From assembly GCA_040222855.1 (NCBI GenBank), contig JAVKCD010000019.1, positions 976,912 through 1,040,911 of the forward strand: DNA of 64,000 bases. Reading direction: 5' to 3'. This document shows, one piece after another, positions 52,134 to 60,788 of this stretch (position 1 is its first letter; each line of letters opens with the position of its first letter). The translations under genes were made by a program, and so were the position numbers. The stretch is from Phycisphaeraceae bacterium (GTDB taxonomy: Bacteria; Planctomycetota; Phycisphaerae; Phycisphaerales; Phycisphaeraceae). The notes beneath the pieces were generated by a model that saw nothing but the letters and a program-made list of their open reading frames with translations, was not told the origin of the DNA and made no database searches.

Positions 52134-53500
52134 GTGGCGCGATAGACTTGTTGGCCGTGACTGAGCTAAGCGATCGTCGGGTTACGGTGATGGGGCTGGG
52201 TCGCTTCGGCGGCGGGGCGGGGGTGACGCGTTTTCTGGTTGAGCAGGGGGCGCGGGTGTTGCTGACGGATCAGTTGTCTGAGGGAGAGCTTGCGGAGAGT
52301 CTTGAGGGTGTGCGCGATCTGGTTGAGGGGGGAAAGGTTCGGCTGCGGCTGGGCGGGCATGAGGAGGCGGACTTCACGGGGGCTGATCTGGTGGTGGTGA
52401 ATCCGGCGGTGAATCCGAGCACGGATCGGTATGTGCGGGCGGCGGTTGGAGCGGGGGTTGCGGTGACGTCGGAGGTCCGGTTGCTGGTTGAGCGGCTGCC
52501 GACGACGAGGGTGGTTGGTGTGACGGGGACGGCGGGGAAGTCGACGACGGCTGCGATGCTGCATCATGTATTGGTGGATCGGTTTGGTGATGAGCGGGTG
52601 TGGCTTGGGGGGAATCTGGGCGGGTCGTTGTTGGGTGACCTCCCGCGGATGGAGGCGGATCATCTGGTGGTGCTGGAGTTGTCGTCGTTCATGCTGGATG
52701 GTTTGCGGCATGATCGGTGGTCGCCTGGGGTGGCGGTGGTGACGAACGTGCATCCGAATCATCTGGACTGGCACGGGAGTTTTGAGCATTACGTCGGGAG
52801 TAAGCAGCAGATTCTGGAGTATCAGGGGGCGACGGACTACGCGATTCTGGATGCGAGTGCTGCGCGGGTGTTGCGGCCGAGGACGACACGGCTGGCGTGG
52901 CTGGACGATGTGAGTCTTCAGGGGCTGGCGTTGCCGGAGCTGCGGGTGCCTGGGGCGCACAATCGGGATAACGCGCGGATGGCGGTGGCGGCGGCGGCGC
53001 GGATGGGTGTGGATATGCGATCGGGTTGTGCGGCGCTGGCGGGTTTTGGCGGGTTGCCACATCGGTTGTGCACGGTGGCGGTGGTGGGTGGGGTGCGGTA
53101 TGTGGATGATTCGAAGTCGACGACGCCTGAGGCGGCGGTGCTGGCGATGGACGCGGTGATGGCGGATGCGCCTGATGCGGGGCTACATCTGATTTTGGGT
53201 GGGTATGACAAGAACGCTGATCTGTCGGCGCTGGCGGAGCGGGCGGCGGGTATTTGTCGGGCGGTTTATGGGATTGGTCAGACGGGGCCGGTGATCCTGG
53301 ATCATGCTCGGAAGGCTGCGGGCGGTGCGGAGCTGGTGGAGGCGGGGACGGTGGAGGGTGCGGTGGTGGCGGCGAAGGCGCGGGTGCGGGCGGGGGATGT
53401 GGTGTTGTTGTCGCCTGGGTGTGCGTCGTGGGATCAGTTCCCGAACTATGAGCATCGGGGTCGGGCGTTTGCGCAGGCCGTGGCCCTGCGGGAGAGTTGA
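52130..53500 (+). CDS. murD: UDP-N-acetylmuramoylalanine--D-glutamate ligase
   Basis: Cytoplasmic peptidoglycan ligase of 456 residues that adds D-Glu to UDP-MurNAc-L-Ala. The ATP site is VVGVTGTAGKSTTAAML with Lys137. Further marks are NLGGSLL, LELSSFMLDGL, NVHPNHLDWHGSFEHYVGSKQQI, GAHNRDNARMA and VDDSKSTTPEA, then LILGGYDKNAD and LLSPGCASWDQFPNYEHRG. The GTG at 52130 overlaps the previous stop (GTGA); an internal GTG at 52157 is an alternative. It is separate from any dcw cluster in the window. Confidence 0.96.
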   Translation: MSGAIDLLAVTELSDRRVTVMGLGRFGGGAGVTRFLVEQGARVLLTDQLSEGELAESLEGVRDLVEGGKVRLRLGGHEEADFTGADLVVVNPAVNPSTDRYVRAAVGAGVAVTSEVRLLVERLPTTRVVGVTGTAGKSTTAAMLHHVLVDRFGDERVWLGGNLGGSLLGDLPRMEADHLVVLELSSFMLDGLRHDRWSPGVAVVTNVHPNHLDWHGSFEHYVGSKQQILEYQGATDYAILDASAARVLRPRTTRLAWLDDVSLQGLALPELRVPGAHNRDNARMAVAAAARMGVDMRSGCAALAGFGGLPHRLCTVAVVGGVRYVDDSKSTTPEAAVLAMDAVMADAPDAGLHLILGGYDKNADLSALAERAAGICRAVYGIGQTGPVILDHARKAAGGAELVEAGTVEGAVVAAKARVRAGDVVLLSPGCASWDQFPNYEHRGRAFAQAVALRES

Positions 53501-53541
53501 GACAGGAGAGTAGAGAGTTGAGGGAGGGGTGACGGGCGCGT

Positions 53542-53566
53542 AAAAAACCCCGACTACGGGTCGGGG
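53542..53566. terminator. Intrinsic terminator after murD
   Basis: CCCCGAC-TACGG-GTCGGGG with a six-A run on its left. It ends murD and, with the U-tract on the minus strand, can also stop transcription coming from the htpX side. Confidence 0.75.
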
Positions 53567-53668
53567 CTCGGAGGAGAGAATCACGATGTTCTAAGGGGTA
53601 TACGGAGGAAGGTGGGGGGTGGTTCGGGGGTTGGGGCGGATTTTTGGTGGGGTTTTGTGAGGAGTTTG

Positions 53669-53707
53669 GATCCGGGGGCCGGCTGCGCCGGACCCCGGCC
53701 ACCCGAG
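53669..53707. repeat. Palindromic repeat family A, copy 3
   Basis: Identical to the copy at 12816 through the hairpin and into CCACCC, then diverges (GAGATT). Confidence 0.75.
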
Positions 53708-53769
53708 ATTGTTGGTGGTTGGGCACTGAAGGTGCTTGGCACCCGGCTTGGTGGTGTCTGGGGAGGTGA

Positions 53770-53796
53770 GCCACACTTTGCGGTGCGAAGTGTGGC
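53770..53796. repeat. Palindromic repeat family C, copy 2
   Basis: GCCACACTTTGC-GGT-GCGAAGTGTGGC, a 12-base-pair stem with one G-T wobble. Related in sequence and layout to the element at 46464. Confidence 0.6.
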
Positions 53797-53947
53797 GCGT
53801 GGCTCGTCATCATGGCTGGCCGGGCCGACACGGCCCGGCTCGCGGGTTTGGGGAAAAAGCACCCCCGCCTCGGGGGCGGGGGCACCGGAGAAGGGACTGG
53901 GTTGATGGGGTGGGCGGGTTGGGGGAGACTTCGGTGTCTGGGGTTGT

Positions 53948-54799
53948 CTACGTTGCTGAATACCAGGAGGGTTCTAGATTTCGGAGGGATTCGATGCGTT
54001 TTTTGGTGGCGGGGTGGGTTGAGAAGAGTCCGGCGAGGCCTTCGCCTGAGAGGGGTTGGACGATGAACATGTGGTTCTGGGTGGAGGATGATCCCTGGAG
54101 GGGGATGCGTTTAGCGTAGGCGTCGAGTTTCTGGAGGGCTCCGATGAGACCATCGGGTGAGCCGGCGATGCGGGCGGCGTCGGCATCGGCGATGAACTCG
54201 CGGGAGCGGCTGATGGCCATCTGGATGAGGGCTGCGGCGAAGGGGGCGCCGATGATCATGGCGATCATGACGATGGGGTTTACGTTGTCGCGGCTTCCGC
54301 CAAAGATGAGGAGCCACTGGGCTGCGTTGAGGGTGCCAGCGATGATGGCGGCGATGGTGGAGATGAGGGTGTCGCGGTTCTTGATGTGTGCGAGTTCGTG
54401 GGCGATGACGCCTTCGAGTTCGTTGTAGTCGAGGAGTTGGAGGGCGCCTTCGGTGACGGCGACGGCGGCGTTTTTGGGGTTGCGTCCGGTGGCGAAGGCG
54501 TTGGGGGCCTGTTGTGGGCAGATGTAGACCTTGGGCATGGGGAGGCCGGCGTTGTTGGCGAGTCGCTCGACCATGGTGATGAGGTCGGGTGCGGTTTGGG
54601 GGGTAGCGAGTTGTCCGCGCATGGCGGAGATGGCGATTTTGTCGGAGAAGTAGAAGGAGATGATGGCGCCGAGTCCGCCGAAGAGTGCGGCGAGGATGAC
54701 GCCTCGGGGCCCGCCGAGGACGGCGCCGAGGGCGACGATGAGGCCGAACATGAGTCCGAGGAGGATGGCGGTTTTGGTCTGGTTCCAGATGACGGTCAT
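53948..54799 (-). CDS. htpX: Membrane zinc metalloprotease HtpX
   Basis: Inner-membrane protease of 283 residues for quality control of membrane proteins. Two N-terminal helices are followed by the cytosolic M48 domain with the zinc motif in GVIAHELAHIKNRDTL (His134, Glu135, His138) and the third-ligand region SRSREFIADADAARIAG. VYICPQQAPNAFATGRNPKNAAVAVT is also typical. Two further helices lie between the motif and SREF. Length and architecture are normal. Monocistronic. Confidence 0.95.
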   Translation of the reverse strand: MTVIWNQTKTAILLGLMFGLIVALGAVLGGPRGVILAALFGGLGAIISFYFSDKIAISAMRGQLATPQTAPDLITMVERLANNAGLPMPKVYICPQQAPNAFATGRNPKNAAVAVTEGALQLLDYNELEGVIAHELAHIKNRDTLISTIAAIIAGTLNAAQWLLIFGGSRDNVNPIVMIAMIIGAPFAAALIQMAISRSREFIADADAARIAGSPDGLIGALQKLDAYAKRIPLQGSSSTQNHMFIVQPLSGEGLAGLFSTHPATKKRIESLRNLEPSWYSAT

Positions 54800-54972
54800 G
54801 GGTGTTTGTCTCTCCGGCAGCCCGTGTCGGGGCGTAGGTGCTGGTCGTGGTTATGACTTGAGTGTTGCAATCTTTATGCCGTATATGGGTGTCGGTTCGG
54901 GTGGTGGTGCAGTTCCGGCGTTGAGATGGCGTTTTGTGGCGGGGTTGCAGAAGGCGTGGGTTTTGGTTGTGG

Positions 54973-55003
54973 GGCCCCAGGGCTTCCGCCCTGGGCTCGT
55001 GGG
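54973..55003. repeat. REP-like palindrome, family B copy 2
   Basis: CCCAGGGC-TTCC-GCCCTGGG followed by CTCGTGGG, in the 224-base gap between the TSUP permease and htpX. Relative to copy 1 at 7086 the stem has a compensatory C-G to A-T change. Confidence 0.65.
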
Positions 55004-55023
55004 GCTGCTGGTCAGTTGGGGGC

Positions 55024-55836
55024 TCAGAGGGCGGCCATTTTGTAGGCGGAGAGTGCGAGGACGATGATGAGTGCGATGCGGACCTGCCGTGTTGGCAGGC
55101 TGTGGGTGAGGTTGGCTCCGAGTCGACCGCCTATGGCGGCGGTGGGTGCGAGCATGGCGGCGAGGAGGAGTCCGGTCCACCAGGGCATGCCGTGTTGGGC
55201 GAGGGTGGCGTTTTTGACGAGGGCGCCGATGGTGGCGGAGAGGCAGATGACGGCGGCGGAGTTGGCGATGGCGTTGCGGAGGGGCATGGCCATGATGGCT
55301 TGTTGCATGGGTACGGCTACTGCCCCGCCGCCGATGCCAAGGAGTCCTGCGACGACGCCCATGGCCCCGCCTGTGGAGGCGGAGGCGAGGGGTGTGATTC
55401 GGGCGTTGGCGGTGGTGTTGGAGGAGGGTTGGAGGAGTCGGTGGATGTTGAGAGCGATGACGTAGAGTTGGAAGAGGGCGAGGAGTCGTCCGAGCCAGAT
55501 TCCGCCTTGGGGTCCCTGGAAGATGGGCAGGTTGCTGAGGGCGACGCCCAGGACGACGCCAACGACGGCGAGGGGGATCATCCAGCGGAGGGCTTGGGGG
55601 ATCATGGCACCGGCGCGTCGGTGTCGGAGGGCGCTGGGTACGGAGACGGCGATGTTCACGACCATGGCGGCGGCCTGGTAGAGATGCTGGTCGCGGCCGT
55701 AGCAGATGGTGAGGAGGGGGATGATGATGAGGGACCCGCCTACGCCCAGGAGTCCGCCGAGGGTGCCGGCGGCGAGGCCGATGGAGGCGATGACGAGGAA
55801 GCCAAGGGTGGAGAGTTCGACCCAGGGGGCGTTCAT
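55024..55836 (-). CDS. TSUP (TauE/SafE) family permease
   Basis: Integral membrane protein of 270 residues with about eight helices in two homologous halves. The glycine-rich first motif IGLAAGTLGGLLGVGGSLIIIPLL and its repeat GAMGVVAGLLGIGGGAVAVPMQQAIM are diagnostic of TSUP. Members export sulfite, sulfoacetate or other organosulfur anions; the substrate here is unknown. It is divergent from the sucA operon. Confidence 0.9.
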   Translation of the reverse strand: MNAPWVELSTLGFLVIASIGLAAGTLGGLLGVGGSLIIIPLLTICYGRDQHLYQAAAMVVNIAVSVPSALRHRRAGAMIPQALRWMIPLAVVGVVLGVALSNLPIFQGPQGGIWLGRLLALFQLYVIALNIHRLLQPSSNTTANARITPLASASTGGAMGVVAGLLGIGGGAVAVPMQQAIMAMPLRNAIANSAAVICLSATIGALVKNATLAQHGMPWWTGLLLAAMLAPTAAIGGRLGANLTHSLPTRQVRIALIIVLALSAYKMAAL

Positions 55837-55864
55837 GTGGGTGGATTTCGTGGTTGAGGGTTTG

Positions 55865-55892
55865 TTGGCGTGGGCGTTGTGGGGGGTATCAT
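55865..55892 (+). promoter_or_regulatory. Candidate promoter of the sucA operon
   Basis: TTGGCG, a 16-base spacer and TATCAT, about 100 bases before the sucA ATG. Reasonable sigma70-like match, by eye. Confidence 0.4.
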
Positions 55893-55990
55893 TGGTTACG
55901 GAAGACGAAGATGCACAGGGTTGGCATTGGCGGCCGATAGAGTCTGGAGCTTACTGGACTTGCCGCTGATGACGGCAGGTGGAGAACGTG

Positions 55991-58819
55991 ATGGAACATG
56001 AGTCAGATCAGCCGCTGCTTGACAGTTCGAGTCTTGCGTACGCGGAGTCTCTTTACGAACAGTATCTGAGTGACCCGGGGTCTGTGCCCGAGGACTGGGC
56101 GGCGGAGTTTCGGCGTTGGCAGGCGGGCCCGTTGGGGGAGCGTCGGACGCTGGAGCCTGGGTTCAGGCCGGGGAGTATTTTCCATGGAGGCCCGGCGGCG
56201 ACAAACGGTGCGATGGTGCGTCGTGACGAGACGACGTCGGCGTTGCAGCATCATGTGGACCGGCTGATTCGGAACTACCGGGTTCGTGGTCACATTATTG
56301 CGAACATCAATCCGATTGGTGAGCCGTCGGCGCGGCCAGATGAGTTGACGCTGGACTGGTATGGGTTGGGGGAGGCGGACCTGGATCGGACGATCACCTC
56401 GTCGACGCTGCCGGGCAAGAATGTGTGGACGGTGCGAGAGGTGATTGAGCTGCTGGAGCAGACGTACACGCGGTCGATTGGTGTGCAGTACATGCACATT
56501 GACAACCTTGGGGTTCGGGAGTGGCTTCAGAAGCGGATGGAGACGACTCGGAACTCGGTGGGCCTGAGTCTGCGGGAGCAGATTCGTGTTCTGACGAAGT
56601 TGACGGACGCGGTGATTTTCGAGGAGTTTATTCAGAAGAAGTTTCTGGGTGCAAAGAGTTTTTCGCTGGAGGGTGCGGAGAGTCTGATTCCGCTATTGGA
56701 CCTGACGATGGACAAGGCGGCGGATCAGGGGATTGTGGAGGTGGTGTTGGGGATGGCGCATCGTGGGCGGTTGAATGTGCTGCACAACATTGTGGGCAAG
56801 AGTGCGCAGCGGATATTCCGGGAGTTTGAGGATATTGATCCGAAGCTGTATCTGGGTGGCGGGGATGTGAAGTACCACCAGGGTTTTTCGGGCAAGTGGC
56901 TGAGTCGCACGGGTAAGAGTGTGCATTTGTCGCTTTGCTTTAACCCGTCGCACCTGGAGTTTGTGAACCCGGTGGCTCTGGGTCGATTGCGGGCGAAGCA
57001 GGATCGGGCGGACCTGGGGACGCGCGGTGAGCGGAGCATGTGTCTGCAGATCCACGGGGATGCGGCGTTTATTGGTGAGGGTGTGGTGCAGGAAACATTG
57101 AACCTGAGCAGTCTGGATGGGTATGCGACAGGCGGGACGCTGCACATCATTTTGAATAACCAGATCGGGTTTACGACCGGTCCTGATGATGCGCGATCGA
57201 CGCGGTATTCATCGGATATCGCGAAGATGCTGCAGATCCCGATTTTCCATGTGAATGGTGAGAATCCGGAGGCGGTGGCGGCGACGGTGCGGCTGGCGAT
57301 GGATTTCCGTATGGCGTTTAAGCGTGATGTGGTGATCGATCTGTACTGCTATCGGCGTCGGGGTCATAACGAGGCGGATGAGCCGGCGTACACGCAGCCG
57401 AAGATGTACAAGGCGATCCGTTCGCGGCCGTCGTTGCTTAAGTCGTATACCGAGGAGCTTGTGAAGCTCGAGGGTTTGTCGGCGGAGGATGCGGAGCGGG
57501 TTTCGAAGCGGCGGACTCAGGTGCTTGAGAAGGACCTGGATGAGTCGTGGGGTGCGAACTCGGCGCCGACGCATGATTTTGAGCTGACGGGGTTCTGGGG
57601 TGGTTATGTGGGCGGGACGGAGAAGACGGTGCCGGATGTGGAGACCGGGTTGCCGGTGGATGAGTTGAAGGGCTTGCTTAAGAAGCTCAACACGATGCCG
57701 GAGGGCTTTACGCATCACCCGAAGCTGCGTCGGTTTTTCGAGGCGCGGGACGGGATGATTGCGGGTGAGAAGCCGTTGGACTGGGCGACGGCGGAGGCGC
57801 TGGCGTTTGGTTCGCTGGCGGTGGGTGGTCATCGGGTGCGTTTGAGTGGTCAGGATTGTCAGCGGGGGACGTTCTCGCATCGTCATGCGGTGCTGCATGA
57901 TGCCGAGACGGATGCGATTTATGAGCCGCTTAATGCGTTGTCGGAGGATCAGGCATCGGTCGAGATCTACAACAGCCCGTTGTCTGAGGTGGCGGTGCTG
58001 GCGTTTGATTACGGCTATTCGCTGGATTATCCGTCGGCGTTGGTGTGCTGGGAGGCGCAGTTCGGGGACTTTGTGAATGTGGCGCAGGTGATCATTGACC
58101 AGTTCATCGCATCGGCGGAGGACAAATGGCGGCGGTTGTCGAACGTGACGATGTTGCTGCCGCATGGTTTTGAGGGTCAGGGACCGGAGCACTCGTCGGC
58201 GCGGCTGGAGCGATGGCTGGTGTTGACGGCGGAGCACAACTTCCAGGTGGCGATGCCTTCGACGCCGGCGCAGTATTTCCATCTGCTTCGTCGTCAGGTG
58301 GTTCGGCCCTGGCGGAAGCCGTTGTTTGTGATGACGCCTAAGAGTCTGCTGCGGAACCCGGCGTGCACGAGTTCGCTGGAGGATCTGGCGGTGGGGACGT
58401 ACCGTCGGTTTATCCCTGACGACCCGGCGATCGAGCCGGGAAAGGTGCGGCGGATTCTGTTGTGTTCGGGGAAGATTTATTACGAGCTGCTGGCACGTCG
58501 TGAAGAGGGTGGGCATGAGGACGTGGCGATCTGCCGAGTGGAGCAGTTTTATCCGTTCAAGGACCCGATGTTCTTTGAGATGCTGGAGGCTTATCCGGCG
58601 GAGACGCCTGTGACTTGGGTGCAGGAGGAACCGGAGAACATGGGGGCGTGGCCATTTATGAAGAACCGGTTCCCGGGTCGGATCCATGATCGTCATCCGT
58701 TTACGCATGTGAGTCGGTTGGCGTCGGCGTCGCCGGCGTCGGGGTCGAAGGCGGCGCACGAGTTGGAGCAGGAGGAGGTGCTGTCGCAGGCGTTTGCGGG
58801 GGCCCCGGTGCATGCGTGA
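55991..58819 (+). CDS. sucA: 2-oxoglutarate dehydrogenase E1 component
   Basis: Thiamine-diphosphate enzyme of 942 residues that decarboxylates 2-oxoglutarate and reductively succinylates the E2 lipoyl group. The N-terminal E2-binding segment SSLAYAESLYEQYLSDPGSVPEDW is present. Also visible are KKFLGAKSFSLEGAESLIPLLD, GMAHRGRLNVL, the ThDP/Mg region IHGDAAFIGEGVVQETLNLS with NNQIGFTT, CYRRRGHNEADEPAYTQP, SGQDCQRGTFSHRHAVLHD, and LPHGFEGQGPEHSSARLERWL. The ATG at 55991 has GGAG upstream and is preferred over the in-frame GTG at 55979. First gene of sucA-sucB-x-lpd. Confidence 0.97.
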   Translation: MEHESDQPLLDSSSLAYAESLYEQYLSDPGSVPEDWAAEFRRWQAGPLGERRTLEPGFRPGSIFHGGPAATNGAMVRRDETTSALQHHVDRLIRNYRVRGHIIANINPIGEPSARPDELTLDWYGLGEADLDRTITSSTLPGKNVWTVREVIELLEQTYTRSIGVQYMHIDNLGVREWLQKRMETTRNSVGLSLREQIRVLTKLTDAVIFEEFIQKKFLGAKSFSLEGAESLIPLLDLTMDKAADQGIVEVVLGMAHRGRLNVLHNIVGKSAQRIFREFEDIDPKLYLGGGDVKYHQGFSGKWLSRTGKSVHLSLCFNPSHLEFVNPVALGRLRAKQDRADLGTRGERSMCLQIHGDAAFIGEGVVQETLNLSSLDGYATGGTLHIILNNQIGFTTGPDDARSTRYSSDIAKMLQIPIFHVNGENPEAVAATVRLAMDFRMAFKRDVVIDLYCYRRRGHNEADEPAYTQPKMYKAIRSRPSLLKSYTEELVKLEGLSAEDAERVSKRRTQVLEKDLDESWGANSAPTHDFELTGFWGGYVGGTEKTVPDVETGLPVDELKGLLKKLNTMPEGFTHHPKLRRFFEARDGMIAGEKPLDWATAEALAFGSLAVGGHRVRLSGQDCQRGTFSHRHAVLHDAETDAIYEPLNALSEDQASVEIYNSPLSEVAVLAFDYGYSLDYPSALVCWEAQFGDFVNVAQVIIDQFIASAEDKWRRLSNVTMLLPHGFEGQGPEHSSARLERWLVLTAEHNFQVAMPSTPAQYFHLLRRQVVRPWRKPLFVMTPKSLLRNPACTSSLEDLAVGTYRRFIPDDPAIEPGKVRRILLCSGKIYYELLARREEGGHEDVAICRVEQFYPFKDPMFFEMLEAYPAETPVTWVQEEPENMGAWPFMKNRFPGRIHDRHPFTHVSRLASASPASGSKAAHELEQEEVLSQAFAGAPVHA

Positions 58820-58906
58820 GTGGGGGCTGCGGGGCGGGTGTTCGCAGTTGGGGTCTGGTGGGTAGTATGGGGTTAGAGTTGAGTCCGCCGTTGGAACAAG
58901 CAGGAG

Positions 58907-58922
58907 CCCTCGATATTGAGGG
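58907..58922 (+). promoter_or_regulatory. Hairpin covering the sucB ribosome-binding site
   Basis: CCCTC-GATATT-GAGGG. The right arm GAGGG is the likely Shine-Dalgarno sequence, nine bases before the sucB ATG. Folding would hide it. Regulatory role inferred. Confidence 0.4.
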
Positions 58923-58931
58923 ATGTGAGAC

Positions 58932-60305
58932 ATGGCCGTCGAACTGACCGTCCCCGAAGTGGGCGAATCGATTACTGAGGTTGAGATTGGCAAGTGGCTC
59001 AAGAGTGAGGGGGACGCCGTTTCGAAGGACGAGACGCTTTGTGAGATCGAGACGGACAAGGTGACGCTGGAGTTGCCTGCGCCGGCTGACGGGGTGGTTG
59101 GGAAGCTGCTGAAGAAGCAGGGGGAAGCGGCGAGTGTGGGGGATGTGATTGGTTATCTGGAAGAGGGGGGAAGTGGGTCGAAGTCGAAATCGGCGTCGAA
59201 GCCGAAGGCTGCGAAGGCGTCTGAGTCCTCGAAGAAAACCGCGTCCTCGAAGAAGGCGGAGCCTGCGAAGGCATCATCTGATACGGCTGATTCGAGTGGG
59301 AATGGGGCGGCGAAGTCGGAGCGGGAGGCGGCGCAGAAGGCGGATGGCAAGCTGGTGATGCCGGCGGCGCAGGTGCTGCTGGAGAAGCACGGGCTCACGG
59401 CGTCGGAGGTCGAGGCGACGGGTCCGGGAGGTCGGTTGCTCAAGGAGGATGTGCTGGCTCATGTGGCGGGTGGCAAGCCTGAGATCAGTGCGCCTCCCCC
59501 GCCGGCGTCATCCTCATCGTCGTCTCAACGGTCATCGGAGACCGGGGCAGCGTCGTCGAAGGCAGATTCTTCGTCGAAGGCGGCTTCGAGTTCGGGGGAG
59601 TCGGATGCGTTGGAGGAGGTGGTGCCGATGACGCCTCTGCGGCGTCGGGTGGCGGAGCATCTGAAGAATGCGCAGAACACGGCGGCGCTGCTGACGACGT
59701 TTAATGAGATTGACATGTCGGCGGTGATGGCCCTTCGGAGTCAGTACAAGGAGGGGTTTGAGAAGAAGCATGGGGTGAAGCTGGGGTTCATGTCGTTTTT
59801 CGTGAAGGCGGCGATTGATGCGCTTCGGCAGATTCCTGCGGTGAACGCGGAGATCCGGGGGACGGACATTGTTTATAAGAATCACTATGACATCGGGATT
59901 GCGGTGTCGGCTCCGAAGGGGCTGGTGGTGCCGGTGTTGCGGCGGGCGGAGCGGATGAGCTTTGCGGATATTGAGAAGGGGATCGGGGATCTGGCGGCGC
60001 GGATCAAGGCGAACCAGTTGAAGATCGATGAGATGCAGGGTGGGACGTTTACGATCACCAATGGTGGGATTTTCGGGAGTCTGCTGTCGACGCCTATTGT
60101 GAACTACCCGCAGTCGGCGGTGCTGGGGATGCACGCGATTCAGGAGCGGCCGGTGGCGGTGGACGGGCAGGTGGTCGTGCGGCCGATGATGTATGTCGCG
60201 CTGACGTATGACCATCGGCTGATTGATGGTCGTGAGGCGGTGACGTTCTTGGTGCGGATGAAGCAGGTGCTTGAGGACCCGTCGCGGATGTTGTTGGAGG
60301 CTTGA
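58932..60305 (+). CDS. sucB: Dihydrolipoamide succinyltransferase (E2)
   Basis: E2 of 457 residues. The lipoyl domain carries [15 protein letters not shown] with lipoyl Lys43. A Ser/Ala/Lys-rich linker leads to the peripheral-subunit-binding domain ([36 protein letters not shown]). A second, very serine-rich linker precedes the catalytic domain, which starts at [18 protein letters not shown] and ends with [15 protein letters not shown], the His and Asp of DHRxx[18 protein letters not shown] and the catalytic-domain pattern fit succinyl- rather than acetyltransferase. It sits 112 bases after sucA. Confidence 0.95.
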   Translation: MAVELTVPEVGESITEVEIGKWLKSEGDAVSKDETLCEIETDKVTLELPAPADGVVGKLLKKQGEAASVGDVIGYLEEGGSGSKSKSASKPKAAKASESSKKTASSKKAEPAKASSDTADSSGNGAAKSEREAAQKADGKLVMPAAQVLLEKHGLTASEVEATGPGGRLLKEDVLAHVAGGKPEISAPPPPASSSSSSQRSSETGAASSKADSSSKAASSSGESDALEEVVPMTPLRRRVAEHLKNAQNTAALLTTFNEIDMSAVMALRSQYKEGFEKKHGVKLGFMSFFVKAAIDALRQIPAVNAEIRGTDIVYKNHYDIGIAVSAPKGLVVPVLRRAERMSFADIEKGIGDLAARIKANQLKIDEMQGGTFTITNGGIFGSLLSTPIVNYPQSAVLGMHAIQERPVAVDGQVVVRPMMYVALTYDHRLIDGREAVTFLVRMKQVLEDPSRMLLEA

Positions 60306-60306
60306 G

Positions 60307-60771
60307 GTGGGGGAGAGTCCTGAAGAGATCCGTGGGGAGGCTCAATCAGATGAAATGCCTCGGGTAGTCAAGCAACGTGCGCATCGACGGCGACTACGCA
60401 TCACTCTCAAGGTCTTTGGCGTAGCTATTGGGGGCTTTCTGGTGTGGCCAGTTGGTCGTGCATTGACAGGTGAAACCGAGCCTTGGGATAGTCCCACCTA
60501 CTGGTATTGGATTTTATGCTTCATTAGCGGCCTTCTGGCGGGTTCTCAGTTTCGGCGTCGTTTATTCGTAGGTGGATTTCTTGCGTTGCTTGGGCAGGTT
60601 CTCTACATGCAAGCTGTCTATCTCCCCAGTCTTCCTGGGGGAGATCCTGTCATTCTCCCAGCCTATATCTCGGTACCGTTATTCGCGGGGATACCTGTTA
60701 TGGTTGGCATGTTTATCGGAGCGTTGATCTTCTGGGCGGTATTGAGCGTTTACCCAAGTTCTCGAAGTTAG
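60307..60771 (+). CDS. Unknown small membrane protein between sucB and lpd
   Basis: A 154-residue protein from GTG 60307, which has GGAGG six bases upstream and begins one base after the sucB stop. A basic N-terminus (KQRAHRRRLRITLK) precedes four hydrophobic segments (about residues 34-52, 68-82, 90-110, 125-145), with WPVGRALTGETEPWDSPTYWYW between the first two. I recognise no family. The DNA is lower in GC than sucB and lpd and uses codons such as TTA and ATA that they mostly avoid. It may have been inserted into the operon. Function unknown. Confidence 0.65.
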   Translation: MGESPEEIRGEAQSDEMPRVVKQRAHRRRLRITLKVFGVAIGGFLVWPVGRALTGETEPWDSPTYWYWILCFISGLLAGSQFRRRLFVGGFLALLGQVLYMQAVYLPSLPGGDPVILPAYISVPLFAGIPVMVGMFIGALIFWAVLSVYPSSRS

Positions 60772-60788
60772 AGGCTCTGCCTCTGGAT

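Larger units (their letters stand above)
53600..53947. repeat. Gene-free palindrome island
   Basis: No convincing gene. It contains in order a family A repeat (53669-53707); a family C hairpin (53770-53796) with 12 base pairs including one wobble; GCCGGGCC-GACAC-GGCCCGGC (about 53818-53838); and a GC hairpin CCCCCGCC/GGCGGGGG (about 53862-53882). Short open frames here have atypical residue content and no ribosome-binding site. Confidence 0.6.

Noticed and set aside
53735-53755. Second sigma54-like site (TGGCACCCGGCTTGG)
   Set aside because: The -12 box lacks GC, and the site lies in the repeat island with no downstream gene on that strand.
57209-59059. A 616-codon open frame on the minus strand
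   Set aside because: Antisense to sucA; Arg/His/Pro-rich translation without motifs.
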